DNA of 64,000 nt from Halomontanus rarus (GTDB lineage Archaea > Halobacteriota > Halobacteria > Halobacteriales > Natrialbaceae), in assembly GCF_017357405.1 (NCBI RefSeq), contig NZ_CP071597.1:744001-808000 (forward strand), in the 5' to 3' direction. The position numbers and the translations under genes were made by a program. Each line of letters starts with the position of its first letter. Positions within the stretch are counted from its first letter, which is position 1. The notes below the pieces were generated by a model that had not been told where the DNA came from, made no database searches, and saw only the letters and a program-made list of their open reading frames with translations. Below are positions 1 through 11,200 of the stretch, one piece after another.

Positions 1-2258
1 GTCTCCTGCTCGAGTTCCACGGTGTAGTTCGTGGTTTCGTTGAGGGTGAGTTCGCCCGTGAACTCCTGTTCGGCGAACCGATCGTCGTTCTCGGGCGGGG
101 AGACGCGCACTCGAGCGTCGCCGGCGAGTTCGATGCCGGGTTCGTCCGCGTTGGGATGGTGGTACAGCCCGTCCGCGGTCGTCAGCTGCGAGCCGATTCC
201 AGTTCTGTGTTCGTTCCGAACGTCGAAGACGTGAACCGTCGCGTTCTCGACGGGGTCGCCGTAGCCGTCGACGACGGACACGTTCAGCAGGTGCCCCTCG
301 GGAACGGTAAGGTTCACGTCGGTGTCGTTCACGCCAAGGTCGACCGGTTCGAACTGGTAGAGGTCGGCGACGCCGTTTCGCCGCGGTTCGAAGCCGCGAT
401 CGCCGATCGCCTTGTAGGTCACGGTCTGGGTGGTGTTCGCTCGGACGGTCGCGCTGTAACTCCCGTTGGCGTCGAGTTCGACGCTGGTGTGGCTCCCGTC
501 GTCGGAGCGAACGGACAGCCGGTCGCCGGCGAGATCGATCCCGCTGGCGGCGGAAACCGTCCCCGAGAGTTCGACGACATCGACCGTCGGCGACTCGAGC
601 GCGGCGATCGATGACGGGAGCCCGAGGTACAGTCCGCCGTCGTCAGCCACCGTCCCGGGGATCCAGTCGTCGGTCCGGTAGAGCAGTTCCGACTTGCCGC
701 TGTCGGCGTGGAGTCCGACGACGGTATCGTGTCCGTCGTCGACGACGCCGACGAGCGTATCGCCGCTCTCGACGACGGTGTCCGCCTCGAGCGCCCGGTC
801 TTCGGTCCACGCCGGCCGGTAGTTCTCGTCGAGGCGGATCGTCGAATCGCCGATCGCGTAGAGACCGGTCGTGCCGTCGTAGAACTCGTACCGACCGGGG
901 TGATCCCACAACTCCTCCGTCTGGCCGTCAGGCGTGAGGTGGTGAACGTGTGTCCACCCGTCCTCGGGGTACTCGACGGTGAACAGGTAGCCGTCGTCGA
1001 CGTCGACTGCGTCGCCGAACTGCGGGTAGTCGTCGATGGGGACGGTCGTGTTCGTCCCGGTTCGAACGTCGTATCGGGCCATCGCCGCGTCGTCCCAGAC
1101 GAGCACCGTGCCGTCGAGGCCGCGTTCGATCTCCCAGAACCCGTCGTTCGCCGGCGCGGGCTCGCTCCACAGCGTCGTCCCGTTCGGGGCGACCGCGCGG
1201 ACCTCGTCCTCTTCGTCGGCACTGCTCAGGTTCGAACCGACGGCGTAGATCGCGTCGGCGTCGCCAACGACGGCGTCCGGTGCGAACGCCGACACGTTCG
1301 TTTCGACGGTACCTGTCGTCTCGTTCAGCACGAGCAGCGATTCGTTAGTCGGCGCGTACACCGCGTTCCGGTCCGTATTCACCGTCGCATCTCCCCACTC
1401 GAACGTCACGGTCTCGGTGTGCGACCACTTCTCGTCACCGGTTACGGGATCGTACGCGGTGAGCTCGCTCTCGCCGTCCCGTTCTTCGACGGCGACGACG
1501 TACTCACCGACGCCGACGATCCACGTCAGGTGGTCGTTCGTGATGTTCCAGCGTTCGCCGCCGTCGGCCGTCTCGAGCGCTTCGAGGACGAACTCGTTGG
1601 TCTCGAAGCTCCCGTCACCGGTGTCGTTGATGGCGACAGAGAAGACGCCGTCGTGGCCGACCGCGAGGGGGCTCTCCTCGATCGAACCGGCGAGGTCGGT
1701 CTCCCAGCTCGGCTCCGGCAGCGGTTCGACGACGGTCAGCCACGTCGGTTCGTCGCCGTCGTCGACAACGTCGTAGCTGGTTCCGTTTCCGTCGCCGATC
1801 GCCTTGGCAAACGTATCGATCGGCGTTTCGCCGGGACCGGTGGTTTCGATCGTCGCCGTCGCGAGGACCACCTCACCGGTGGCGTTCGGCTCGAGTACCT
1901 GGTCACCGTAGGCGACGTCGAGCAGGGCGACTTCGCCATCATCCACGATCGTCGCGTTGCCGCCGTAAGCCGGATCTCCGGCCGGTTCGACGGCGGTGAT
2001 CCGGGCGACGTCGGGCTCGGGAACGACGACGTCGAGTTCGTACGCTCCAACGTCTCCGTCTTCGGGAATCGACGCGACGATATCCACCGCGACCGTTTCG
2101 TTTGATTCGGCCTCGAGTTCGTTCGGCGACGTTCCGACGGTGGCGTTGTCGGCGCTCTGTGCCGTCGCGCCGCCCGCTCCCGCGAGCGCGAGGCCGAGGA
2201 CAACGACCGTCGCGACGAGCACCAGTCGAGTGCCGGTTCCGAGACGACCGTCGCTCAC
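1..2258 (-). CDS. Secreted cohesin-like / PQQ beta-propeller protein (3' end outside window)
   Basis: The minus-strand frame is open from base 2258 to the window edge, so about 752 residues are visible and the C-terminus is missing. A GTG start is chosen because a strong GGAGGTGA Shine-Dalgarno lies six bases before it and the GTGA overlaps the stop of the upstream gene. Residues 1-35 form a signal peptide with hydrophobic core (LVLVATVVVLGLALAGAGG). Residues about 40-150 resemble a cohesin domain (AVDIVASIPEDGDVGAYELDV, later VLATATIETTG). Residues about 175-550 contain repeated W-x-T-D/WSHT-like blades of a PQQ-type propeller, such as YDPVTGDEKWSHT. An Ig-like or carboxypeptidase-regulatory-like segment follows. 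The protein is probably extracellular and may bind the dockerin protein encoded just upstream. The cohesin call is by pattern only and needs a profile search. Confidence 0.85.
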   Translation of the reverse strand, partial: MSDGRLGTGTRLVLVATVVVLGLALAGAGGATAQSADNATVGTSPNELEAESNETVAVDIVASIPEDGDVGAYELDVVVPEPDVARITAVEPAGDPAYGGNATIVDDGEVALLDVAYGDQVLEPNATGEVVLATATIETTGPGETPIDTFAKAIGDGNGTSYDVVDDGDEPTWLTVVEPLPEPSWETDLAGSIEESPLAVGHDGVFSVAINDTGDGSFETNEFVLEALETADGGERWNITNDHLTWIVGVGEYVVAVEERDGESELTAYDPVTGDEKWSHTETVTFEWGDATVNTDRNAVYAPTNESLLVLNETTGTVETNVSAFAPDAVVGDADAIYAVGSNLSSADEEDEVRAVAPNGTTLWSEPAPANDGFWEIERGLDGTVLVWDDAAMARYDVRTGTNTTVPIDDYPQFGDAVDVDDGYLFTVEYPEDGWTHVHHLTPDGQTEELWDHPGRYEFYDGTTGLYAIGDSTIRLDENYRPAWTEDRALEADTVVESGDTLVGVVDDGHDTVVGLHADSGKSELLYRTDDWIPGTVADDGGLYLGLPSSIAALESPTVDVVELSGTVSAASGIDLAGDRLSVRSDDGSHTSVELDANGSYSATVRANTTQTVTYKAIGDRGFEPRRNGVADLYQFEPVDLGVNDTDVNLTVPEGHLLNVSVVDGYGDPVENATVHVFDVRNEHRTGIGSQLTTADGLYHHPNADEPGIELAGDARVRVSPPENDDRFAEQEFTGELTLNETTNYTVELEQE

Positions 2259-4900
2259 GACCGGTCACCTCCGTACCGTCTGACACGCTCGTACAACGCC
2301 TGCACGTCCGCGATCGTCACCTCGTTCGGATCGGTCCCGGAGAAGTTGAACGCGGCTGCGTGGTCCTGCACGGCGGCGGTCTCGCAGTGCTGAAAGAGCG
2401 CCTGAACGTCCACGATGTTGGCCCTGCCGTCGCCGTTGACGTCGTCGAGCAGTCCGTCGCCGGTCGTGTCGGTCGCCGGGGTTCCGTCGCCGGTCACGTC
2501 GACGCTCGGGGGGTCGTCGTACGAGACGACGATCGGCTTCGTCACCGTGTCCGACTCACCGTTCTCGTCCGTGACGATCAGCGTGATCTCGTACTCGCCG
2601 GCCTCGGCGAACTCGTGGGTAATCTCCGGGCCCGTCTCGTCGGTCACACCGTCACCCGTCAGCTCCCACTCGTAGGTAGCGATCGCCGCGTCGGGGCTGG
2701 ACGTGCTGGCATCCGTGAGAGTGACCGTCTCGCCGACGCCCGGTTCCTGCGGGGTCACGGTAAAGTCCGCGGTGAGCACCTCCGCGACGTCGACGGGGTA
2801 CTGTGCCAGTAACGTCTCTCCGTTGGCTCCGACGAACACGAGGCCGACGTATATCCACCCGCCCGGTTCGGCGTCCCCGGGAACGCTGAATTCACCGGAT
2901 CCGTCCTGTGGGACGATGGTCGCAGTTCCGTTCCGACGGGCCGGACACATCGCGATCGCCGAGACGTCCGTCTCCGACGCGTTCGTATAACTGATGGTGA
3001 ACGTCTCTCCGGGGGCCGGCGTCGCCGGCGTGAGAGTCGGTTCGTCGACCGTGAGTGACGTCACGGGCCACCCGCCGATCGTTCTCATTTTGCCGTAGGG
3101 CGTGACGGCCCTCACCTCCACAGTGTTCGTGGCGTCGTCCGGAATGTCGAGTTCGATCCGCCCCTCGCCGTTCGCATCCGTGGTCGTTCGTCCGGCGTCG
3201 AACGTTTCCGCGTCGACGTTCCAGCGGTTTCCGAACGCCGTCACGTCGATTCCCGATTTCGGGTCACCCGTCGCCCGGTCCGTGGCGACGACGTCGACGG
3301 GACCGGTTCCGCCGCTGATCGCACCGGCGTCGGTCTCGATATCGTAGCGTTCGATCGACAGCGAGTGGGTCCTGATCTGCACGCCCTCGTCCTCGAGTTC
3401 GACGCTGCCGACGACGGAGATCCACTCCCCGTCGGGGGCGGTTTCGGGGACCGTGAGAGTGTGCGTCGCCGTCCCCGTCTCGTCCGTTTTGACGGTGGTG
3501 TATTCGAACGGGACGCCGTCGTATCGGTACGAGTACGAGAGGGTCACCGTCTCGTTCGAAATCGGCTCATCGTCTCGGAGGAGCTGGACGGTGACCGGCG
3601 CGTCCGTCCCGATACCAGTCGTGTAGTCCTTAACCGAAATGTCGAACGAGATCGGACCCGAGCCGCCAGAAGACGTCGAGGAGTCGACGAATACCAGTTC
3701 ACTGTCCGCGAGGAAAACTGGCGCTCCATCCGCTTCGATCTCGATCCCGTAGTTGGTCTCTTCGGACGGCGCATCGAACGTGATCGTGAACTGGCCGAAC
3801 TCGTTGGTCGTCGGTGAAAGGACGACGGCGTCCTCATCGGTCGAGAGATCTCGAAGCGTGACCACCAGATCGAGGTTCGAGACGGGCACACCGTCGCGGA
3901 CGACGTGTGCGGCCCACGTCACCGGCTCGTCGATATCGTGTTCGGTCCGTCCGAAAAAGGGCGTCAACGCCTTCAGTTCGCTACTCTCGATTCGAACTCC
4001 CGAAACGGGGGACTTGGCACCGCTAATTCCGTAGGTTCCAGCCAGTCCGGGCGTGATCGAGAGCATCCCGATTCCGTCGTCGAACGTCTGCGTCCGTCCC
4101 AACCTCTCGCCGGCCGGATCCTCGACGACGATCGTTCGGTCGGTGTTCGACTCCGGGACGCCGCCGAGTTCGGAGTAGATCCCCAGCGTCGTTTCGACGC
4201 CGGTGGTCATCGACGTCCGGTGGGGAACGACGGACGTGTACGGGCCCACGAAAACGTACGCCGTGTCGGTCGAACTGGTCGCGTCCGACTCGACGCGAAC
4301 CACGTGCATCCCGACGGACACACCGTCGAGACCGAACTCGAGTCGCACGTTCCCGTCGCCGACCGTCGTCCCGGTTGCCGTCTCGAGTTCGTTCCCCTTC
4401 GCATCCTCGAGCGCCACGCGTATCTCGACATTCTCGACGGGTCGTCGATCCATACCGTACTCCTGCTCGACGGCGCCCGCCCACACCGTCATCGTGTCGC
4501 CCGGCGCCACGTGGCCGGCGGTCGTCGCCGTATCCGTCAGAACCCGAAGCGAGGGCTCGTCGGTCGCCGTCGCTTCGAACGTCCCGCCCTCGACGGTGAA
4601 TTGAGTCGTCCGCTCGGTGAGCCGGCCTCCGTCTCGGAGGATCTCGACGACGTCGTACGTGCCCGGCTCGAGGGTCGCTCGAGGAATCGCCTCTCGACTC
4701 GCGTAGTACGATCGCGTCCCGGTCTCGCGGTTGATGACCTCGACGCCGAGTACGTAATCGTCGGTCGTCTCAGTCGCTGCGGAATCGATCGTCCCACCGG
4801 TCTCGGACCACTCGACCACACCGGTAGCGGTTCCGGTCGCACCGAGGAATCCTGCCATTCCCAGTGCGGTCAGAAATGATCTCCGATCGTGATTTTCCAT
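2255..4900 (-). CDS. Tat-exported multidomain protein with PKD and C-terminal dockerin
   Basis: The protein has 881 residues. The N-terminus (DRRSFLTALGMAGFLGATG) is a twin-arginine signal. The middle is a chain of Ig-like beta domains of no family I can name. A PKD domain lies at about 705-790 (FTVTPQEPGVGETVTLTDAS ... YEWELTGDG ... HEFAEAGEYEITL). A type I dockerin fills about 815-875: the first calcium loop is canonical (DVNGDGRANIVDVQALF), while the second (FSGTDPNEVTIADVQALY) is degenerate. There is no C-terminal anchor, so the dockerin may tether it. Its stop overlaps the GTG of the cohesin-like gene (GTGA), so the two are almost certainly cotranscribed and could be a matched dockerin-cohesin pair. 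Confidence 0.9.
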   Translation of the reverse strand: MENHDRRSFLTALGMAGFLGATGTATGVVEWSETGGTIDSAATETTDDYVLGVEVINRETGTRSYYASREAIPRATLEPGTYDVVEILRDGGRLTERTTQFTVEGGTFEATATDEPSLRVLTDTATTAGHVAPGDTMTVWAGAVEQEYGMDRRPVENVEIRVALEDAKGNELETATGTTVGDGNVRLEFGLDGVSVGMHVVRVESDATSSTDTAYVFVGPYTSVVPHRTSMTTGVETTLGIYSELGGVPESNTDRTIVVEDPAGERLGRTQTFDDGIGMLSITPGLAGTYGISGAKSPVSGVRIESSELKALTPFFGRTEHDIDEPVTWAAHVVRDGVPVSNLDLVVTLRDLSTDEDAVVLSPTTNEFGQFTITFDAPSEETNYGIEIEADGAPVFLADSELVFVDSSTSSGGSGPISFDISVKDYTTGIGTDAPVTVQLLRDDEPISNETVTLSYSYRYDGVPFEYTTVKTDETGTATHTLTVPETAPDGEWISVVGSVELEDEGVQIRTHSLSIERYDIETDAGAISGGTGPVDVVATDRATGDPKSGIDVTAFGNRWNVDAETFDAGRTTTDANGEGRIELDIPDDATNTVEVRAVTPYGKMRTIGGWPVTSLTVDEPTLTPATPAPGETFTISYTNASETDVSAIAMCPARRNGTATIVPQDGSGEFSVPGDAEPGGWIYVGLVFVGANGETLLAQYPVDVAEVLTADFTVTPQEPGVGETVTLTDASTSSPDAAIATYEWELTGDGVTDETGPEITHEFAEAGEYEITLIVTDENGESDTVTKPIVVSYDDPPSVDVTGDGTPATDTTGDGLLDDVNGDGRANIVDVQALFQHCETAAVQDHAAAFNFSGTDPNEVTIADVQALYERVRRYGGDRS
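2265..2272 (-). promoter_or_regulatory. Strong Shine-Dalgarno inside the upstream gene
   Basis: The minus strand reads GGAGGTGA six bases before the GTG at 2258. It lies in the last codons of the dockerin gene, whose TGA overlaps the GTG. This fixes the start of the cohesin-like gene and suggests translational coupling of the pair. Confidence 0.75.
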
Positions 4901-5222
4901 TCGTATATACTATTCTCTAATCCATACCTTATTATTCTGCTGACAGTATGATTTGAAATCAGTTGTGGCTATTTTATCGTATCTATCCGATAAACAACCG
5001 AAATAGTAGCTGAATATAGTAATTCGGTTCTATCGTGGCAATACTAAAGTATGTATATTAACGCAGAATTATGACCTTCCACACCCATTTTAATTTCATA
5101 TCAAAATAGTACTCTAACTGTCGGTGGTCGAAACCGAAACCCGACCCCATTCCGACTTGACGACAAACGGGTGAACACCGTTCGAACCACGTGATCTCGA
5201 GGCGGTTCACGAGGTTCAGCCT
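4901..5222. other. AT-rich intergenic region, no gene seen
   Basis: About 320 bases between two minus-strand genes. It is markedly AT-rich and holds TATA-like stretches (for example AGTATATA just upstream of 4900 on the minus strand), so it probably carries the promoter of the dockerin operon and the 3' end of the giant gene. No RNA gene or ORF is supported. Confidence 0.5.
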
Positions 5223-8200
5223 TCAGTGACCGTGTTGTCGACGCAGTACTGCTGCTGCGAGCAGTGCTATCACGGCCGCCGCGACGCCAAAGCCGGGGAC
5301 CTCGTAGGCGACTTCGGACTCGTCGTCCGTGCCGTCGTCATCCGCCAAGTCATCGTCTCGGGGATCGTGGACGTCCAACGACCCCGTCTCGTTGTCGTCA
5401 CCGACGGTAAGTGACTGCGTGGTCTCGCCTGCGGATCCGTCGGGGACGGTACTCTCAAGCGTTACCGACGTCGTCTCGTCTGTGCCCAGTTCGACCGTGG
5501 TTTCGTCGACGACCGTCCCGTCAATCGCGTAGGTGACCGTTCCGGAGGTGGACTGTTCACCTGCGTTTCCGACGACGGCAGTCACCGCAACGGACTGCCC
5601 GGCGTCGGCTTCGGTCGGGAAGTCGACCTCGTCGAGAACGAGTTCGGCATCGGGACCGTTATCGGACGACTCGACGGAAACGGTCGCGGTCGCCTCGTCG
5701 TCCTCGCTTTCGGCGGTGACCGTCACATCCTGACCGGCCATCGACTCGGCGATGGCCGCCGACGCGGAGATCATTGCCGTCTCGCCGCTTCCGAGCTGGA
5801 CGTCTTCTCGTTGGACGACGTTGCCGTCCAAAGCGAGTGTGACCTCCCGTTCGCCGTCAGCGTCGCCGACGTTTTCCACGGCGACATCGATGGAGAGTTC
5901 TTCTCCGACGGCCGCCTCGTCTGCAACGTCGTTGATCGTCACTTCGAATTCTGGCGACTCCGAACCGGGTTCGGGGAGCACGATCCCACCGTCACCACCT
6001 TCGTTCTCCGCCCCATCGTTTTCGCCACCGAGTTCGAGCGTTCCAGTCATCTCGTCGTCGGCATCCGCTCTCTGTTCGGCGTTCACCCACGCGGCGATGT
6101 CGAGGGTATCACCGTCGGCTCCACCACTGACATCGACGGTAATCGTGTACGACGAGTTTCCCGCGGCGGGTTCAAGGAATTTGACACGGTTGTCTTCGAT
6201 GGTGAGCGCATCGTCGCTCGCGAGTTGGACGTCGAATCCGTCCGGATCGAATTCGACGGTCGTGCCCGCGGAGGCATTGGTTTTGACCGTGACGTTGAAT
6301 TGGCCATCGGGACTCACGTTTCCGGAGTGCTCGAGTGAGTCGACCAACCCTGTGGTCGCTTCACTTTCGGAGACCGTCAGCGTTCGACTCGTCGAGTCGT
6401 TCTCGCTGGAGACCGTCACATCGGTGCCGTCGTCGGCGAGTTGGATGTCGGAGGTGAACCAGACATCTTGGCTCTCGCCGGTCTCGAGGTGAACGATTTC
6501 GGTCGTCTCGACACCGTTCCTTTCGGTCGCAAACGCGATCGGCTGCACGCCCGCTCGCTCGCCCGTGTTTTCGATCGTCGCAGTGACGCCCATCTCTTCG
6601 CTCTCGGTGACCTGAGTGTTGCTCTCGTCATCGTTGATGGCCACTTCGAAGAACGCCGAGCCGGAATCTGTGCCGACATTGACTGCAGAGACCGTCTCGG
6701 CGTCCGCATCGGTCCTGTTCTGTGCGTTCGTCCACGCAGCGATGTCGACGAGATCGCCGTCACTGCCGCCGATCACGTCCGCGGAGATCGTATACGTCGA
6801 GTCGCCTGCCGTGGGATCGAGGAACTCGACGCGTCCGTTGTCGATTGCGACCGCATCGTCGCTCGAGAGTTCGACGTCGAATCCGTTCGGAGCGAACTCG
6901 ACGACCGTACCCGCTGAGTCTTCGGTTTCGACCGTGACGTCGAACGTCCCATCCGGACTCACGTTCGCCGGATGCTCGAGCGAGACGGCGTTACGCTGGG
7001 TATCGTTCTGGTCGTCTCCGTTGCGATCGCCCTCGATATTGATCGTCGAGGTGACGTTGTCGTCGGCATCTTCCCGGGATTCGGCGTTTATCCACGCGTC
7101 GATGTCGATGGTATCGCCGACACTCCCATTGACGACGTCGACGGTGATGGTGTACGTCGAGTTGCTCGCGGCGGCATCGAGGTACTCGACGCGGTTGCCC
7201 TCGATGGTGACCGCAGACCCGCTCTCGAGATCGAGGTCGACGTCGGAGCCGTTCGGAGCGAACTCGACGACCGTGCCCGCTGAGTCTTCGGTTTCGACCG
7301 TGACGTCGAACGTTCCGTTCTGGCTCACGTTCGCCGGGTGCTCGAGCGAGACGAGTCCTCTCTCGCCTTCGTTTCGGACCTGTTCGTCGCTGTCGTTCTG
7401 GGAACCGTCATCACCGCCGCTTTGATTACCGTCGTCGCTGTCGTTCTGGTCGCCGCCGTCCTGTCCGTCGATCTCGAACGTCGTATTCGCCTCGCCGTCG
7501 GCCTCCGCCCTCTGTTCGGCGTTCGTCCACGCGGCGATGTCGCCGGTGTCGCCGTCGCTACCGCCGATTACGTCCGCGGTGATCGTATACGTCGAGTTGC
7601 CCGCTGTGACGTCGAGGAACTCGACGCGATTGTTCTCGACGGTGACCGCATCGTCGCTCGCGAGTTCGACGTCGAACCCACTCGGATCGAACTCGACGAT
7701 CGTGCCAGCGGAGTCTTCGGTTTCGACCGTGACGTTGAATCGACCGTCCGGACTCACGTTCGCCGGATGTTCGAGCGAGACGCCTTCGCCGGCTCCGCTC
7801 TCGGCGTTCGTCGAATCGATCGTCATCTCGGTCGTCTGCGTCGAAGTCTGGGCCTCCTCCTGATACCACTGGATGAGGTCGACCAGATCCTGAAACGCGA
7901 TTTCGGTCTGGTCGACGACCCCGTCGGCCTGATAGGCCTGTATCGCGTCGACCAGGTCCTGGAAGGAGAGGTCGCCACTGGCACCGTTCTGTCCCGTGAC
8001 CGCGTCCCAGACGCCCTGGTCGACGCCGGACGGGTGGCCCTCGGTGACGGTCAGCGTGCCGTTGATCGAATCGTTGTCGGACGAGACCGCGTACGTGTAC
8101 GTGCCCGGATCGAAGTCACCGGCGGGGACGCCGTCGAAGGCGACCGTCTCGTTCGCCTTGCCGGCGAGTGAGACGTTCGCAGCCGTCCCCTCGAAGACCA

Positions 8201-11200
8201 CGGTACCGGTGTCGGAAGCGACGACCTGCATCTCGAGATCCTGCACACCCGACTCGGTGCCGGTGTTTTCGACGGTGGCGCTCACGTCGATCGGATCGCC
8301 GCCCACCCCAACTGCGGTGTCAGTCGGCGTTAATCCCGATAGCTCGTAGGTCGCCGGCGTCTCCGTGGCGTCGACGGTCAGCGTTCGCGTTGCGGAGTCG
8401 TTTTCGCTCGCGACCCGTACGTCGGTACCGTCGTCGTCGCGGTCAACCCGATGGGTAAACGTGAGCGACCGACTCCCAGACGAGGCGAGTTGGACCGGTT
8501 CGGTCGCGACGGTCTCGTTGCCGACCGTAAACGTAACCGTCTGCGTCGCCGGTGATTCGCCAGTGTTCTCGACTGTCGCGTCGATCTCGAGCACCTCTCC
8601 CTCGGTGACCGGGTCGTTCGTGTCGCCGATCTCGACGGCGACGTATCCCTCGTCGGGTTCGGAATTCACCTCGACCGACACGGTGTCTTCCCCGTCGTCG
8701 CTCGAGACCGACGCGGTGTAGGTGCCGGCGTCTCCAGATTCCGTCGGAAGGGTGAATGTGTGTGTGTCCGATTCGGCGGCCCCGAGCGAGAGGGTCGTCG
8801 AGTCAGTTCCCACGCCGGGAACGTCGAGTTCGACGGTCTGCGTTTCAGAGACGTCACCGGTATTTTCGACTTTCGCCGTCACCTCGAGTTCGCCGCCCTC
8901 GACCGGGTCGTTCGTGTCGACGATCTCGACCTCGAACAACGCCTGCTCGAGCACGGTGATAGACGCACTCTCGGACGCGTTATCGCTCTCGACCGTCGCC
9001 GTATACGACCCGGCGTCGGATTCGCCCGTGGGGATCGAGAGCGTCTCGGTCGTCGACTCGCCGCCGTCCAACGAGACGCTCGTCGAGTTACTCCCCAGCC
9101 CGTCGATCTCGAGGGAGACCGTCTGTGCGTCGGAGACGTCACCCGTGTTCGTGATCGCGACATCAACCTTGACGGGCCCACCTTCGGCGGATTGGGTGGC
9201 CTCCACGCTCTCGATCGAGAAGAACGGATCGTCCTGGATCTGGTCTAGCGTAATGTTTTCGTCCGCGGGTGGAGAGACGCTGGTCCGGGTCGTCGAGTGA
9301 TATTCGTCCGCGTCGACTTCGATATCGTAGGTTTCGGTGACCGGTCGATCGCCGCTCCACGGAGTCGTTCCGACGTGGGTCCCGTCGAGGTAGACGTCCG
9401 CGTTCTCCGGCGTGGACGTCACCGAGAGCGTTCCGTACTCGATCTCGAGATCGAAGTACTCCTCTGCCCCTGGCGTTACACCGGACCGCGTCACCGACTG
9501 ATAGTCGTCGGCATCGACCGTGATCTCGTAGGATTCGGTAACTGGCCGATCGCCACTCCAGGGGGTCGTCCCGACCAAATTCCCGTCGAGATAGACGTCG
9601 GCACCGGTCGGTGAGGACGTCACCGAGAGCGTGTCTTCCTGCGGCTCGAGATCGAAGTGTTCCTCGGCACCGGGAGACACGCCGGTCCGCGTCATCGACT
9701 GGTAATTGTCGGCGTCGACCTCGATATCGTAGGAGTCGGTGACCGGCCGGTCGCCGCTCCACGGAGTAGTTCCGACTCGGTTCCCGTCGAGATAGACGTC
9801 CGCGTTCTCCGGCGCGGACGTCACCGATATCGTCTCTCGTTGCGGTTCGAGATCGAAGTACTCCTCGGAACCGGGCGAAACACCGGTCCGCGTCACCGAC
9901 TGGTAGCCGTCGGCGTTAACTTCGATATCGTAGGTGTCGGTGACCGGGCGATCCCCGCTCCACGGGGTCGCCCCGACTAGATTTCCGTCGAGATAGACGT
10001 TAGCACCGGTCGGTGAGGACGTCACCGAGAGCGTCTCCTGTTGGGGCTCGAGGTCGAAGTGTTCCTCGGCACCCGGCGTCACACTAGTTCGCGTCTTCGA
10101 GTGATAGTTGGCGGCGTCGACGGTGATATCGTACGACTCGGTGACCGGGCGATCCTCGCTCCACGGGGTCGTTCCGACGTGAGTCCCGTCGAGGTACACG
10201 TCGGCGCCGTCCGGCGCGGACGTTACGGAGAGCGTCTCCTGCTGGGGCTCGAGGTCGGCGTCGAGTTCGTCCACCGACGCCGGATCGACGTCGGAGAACG
10301 TCTTCGATTGGTAGTTGTCGGCATCGACGACGACCTCGTAGGTGTCGAGTCCGTAAATCTGATCCTGCCACGTCGTCTGTCCGACGTGTTCCCCGTCGAT
10401 CGTGACGTCGGCACCAGAGGGCGACGACGTCACCTGCAGCGTTTCCTGTGCGTTCGTCTCGGCGTTCAGGTCGATGCTGTCGACGGTGTATCCCGCCGAG
10501 TAGCTTTCGAGACCTTCCGGAACCTCGAACGAGACTGTATTCGACTGCTGCAATTGTGACGGGTCCACCGAGACGGTGTGGGTCCCTTCGCTGGTCGTCG
10601 TGTCGACGCGGTGTCCGTTGACGAACACGAGAAGCGACACCGACGACGAGCTTTCATCGGCGACGTCACTGACGTCGTACGTTAACTCGAGGTCGCCCTC
10701 CATGCTCTCGAGTTGCTGTGAGGTGAGGGAGAAATCCTGGATCTCCCGATAGTTGTGCTGGTCGTCCATGATGATCGTCCACTCCGGATTGGACATCACC
10801 GCCTTGTCGTCGGCACGAATCAGCCGAGTCTTCATATTTTCTCCCGACGCACTGATCGAGAAGCCGGGGTCGACACCAGGTTCGTTCGTATCGTATATCC
10901 GATCAACAACGTAATCCGTTCTCATCGTGTTGGTGTCTCGCCACGGAGGATCCCCCCAACTGAGATACTGGTTACTTTGGGGGAACGGGACGTCGCCCAA
11001 TCGGGTGTAGAAATTGACCTCATCCTCATTGGCGTTTACCTCCTCCCAGAGAATACTGTATTCGATCCGGTTCACGCTGGTCGCGTACCCCTCGAACGGC
11101 GGTGCACCGATCTTCTGGGCGACCGTCTCTTGGTCGACCAGCGTCACGTATTGCTTCCCGATCGAGTCATCTGTACTACCCGTATTTTCGGGAGTCAACG

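Noticed and set aside
708..2105. Long plus-strand ORF of 465 codons
   Set aside because: It is antisense to the cohesin-like/propeller gene, whose minus frame has a signal peptide, a strong Shine-Dalgarno and recognisable domains. High GC leaves the antisense frame open.
9240..10440. CRISPR-like regular repeats
   Set aside because: The units are 201 bp, coding and contiguous, without spacers; they are PEGA domains.
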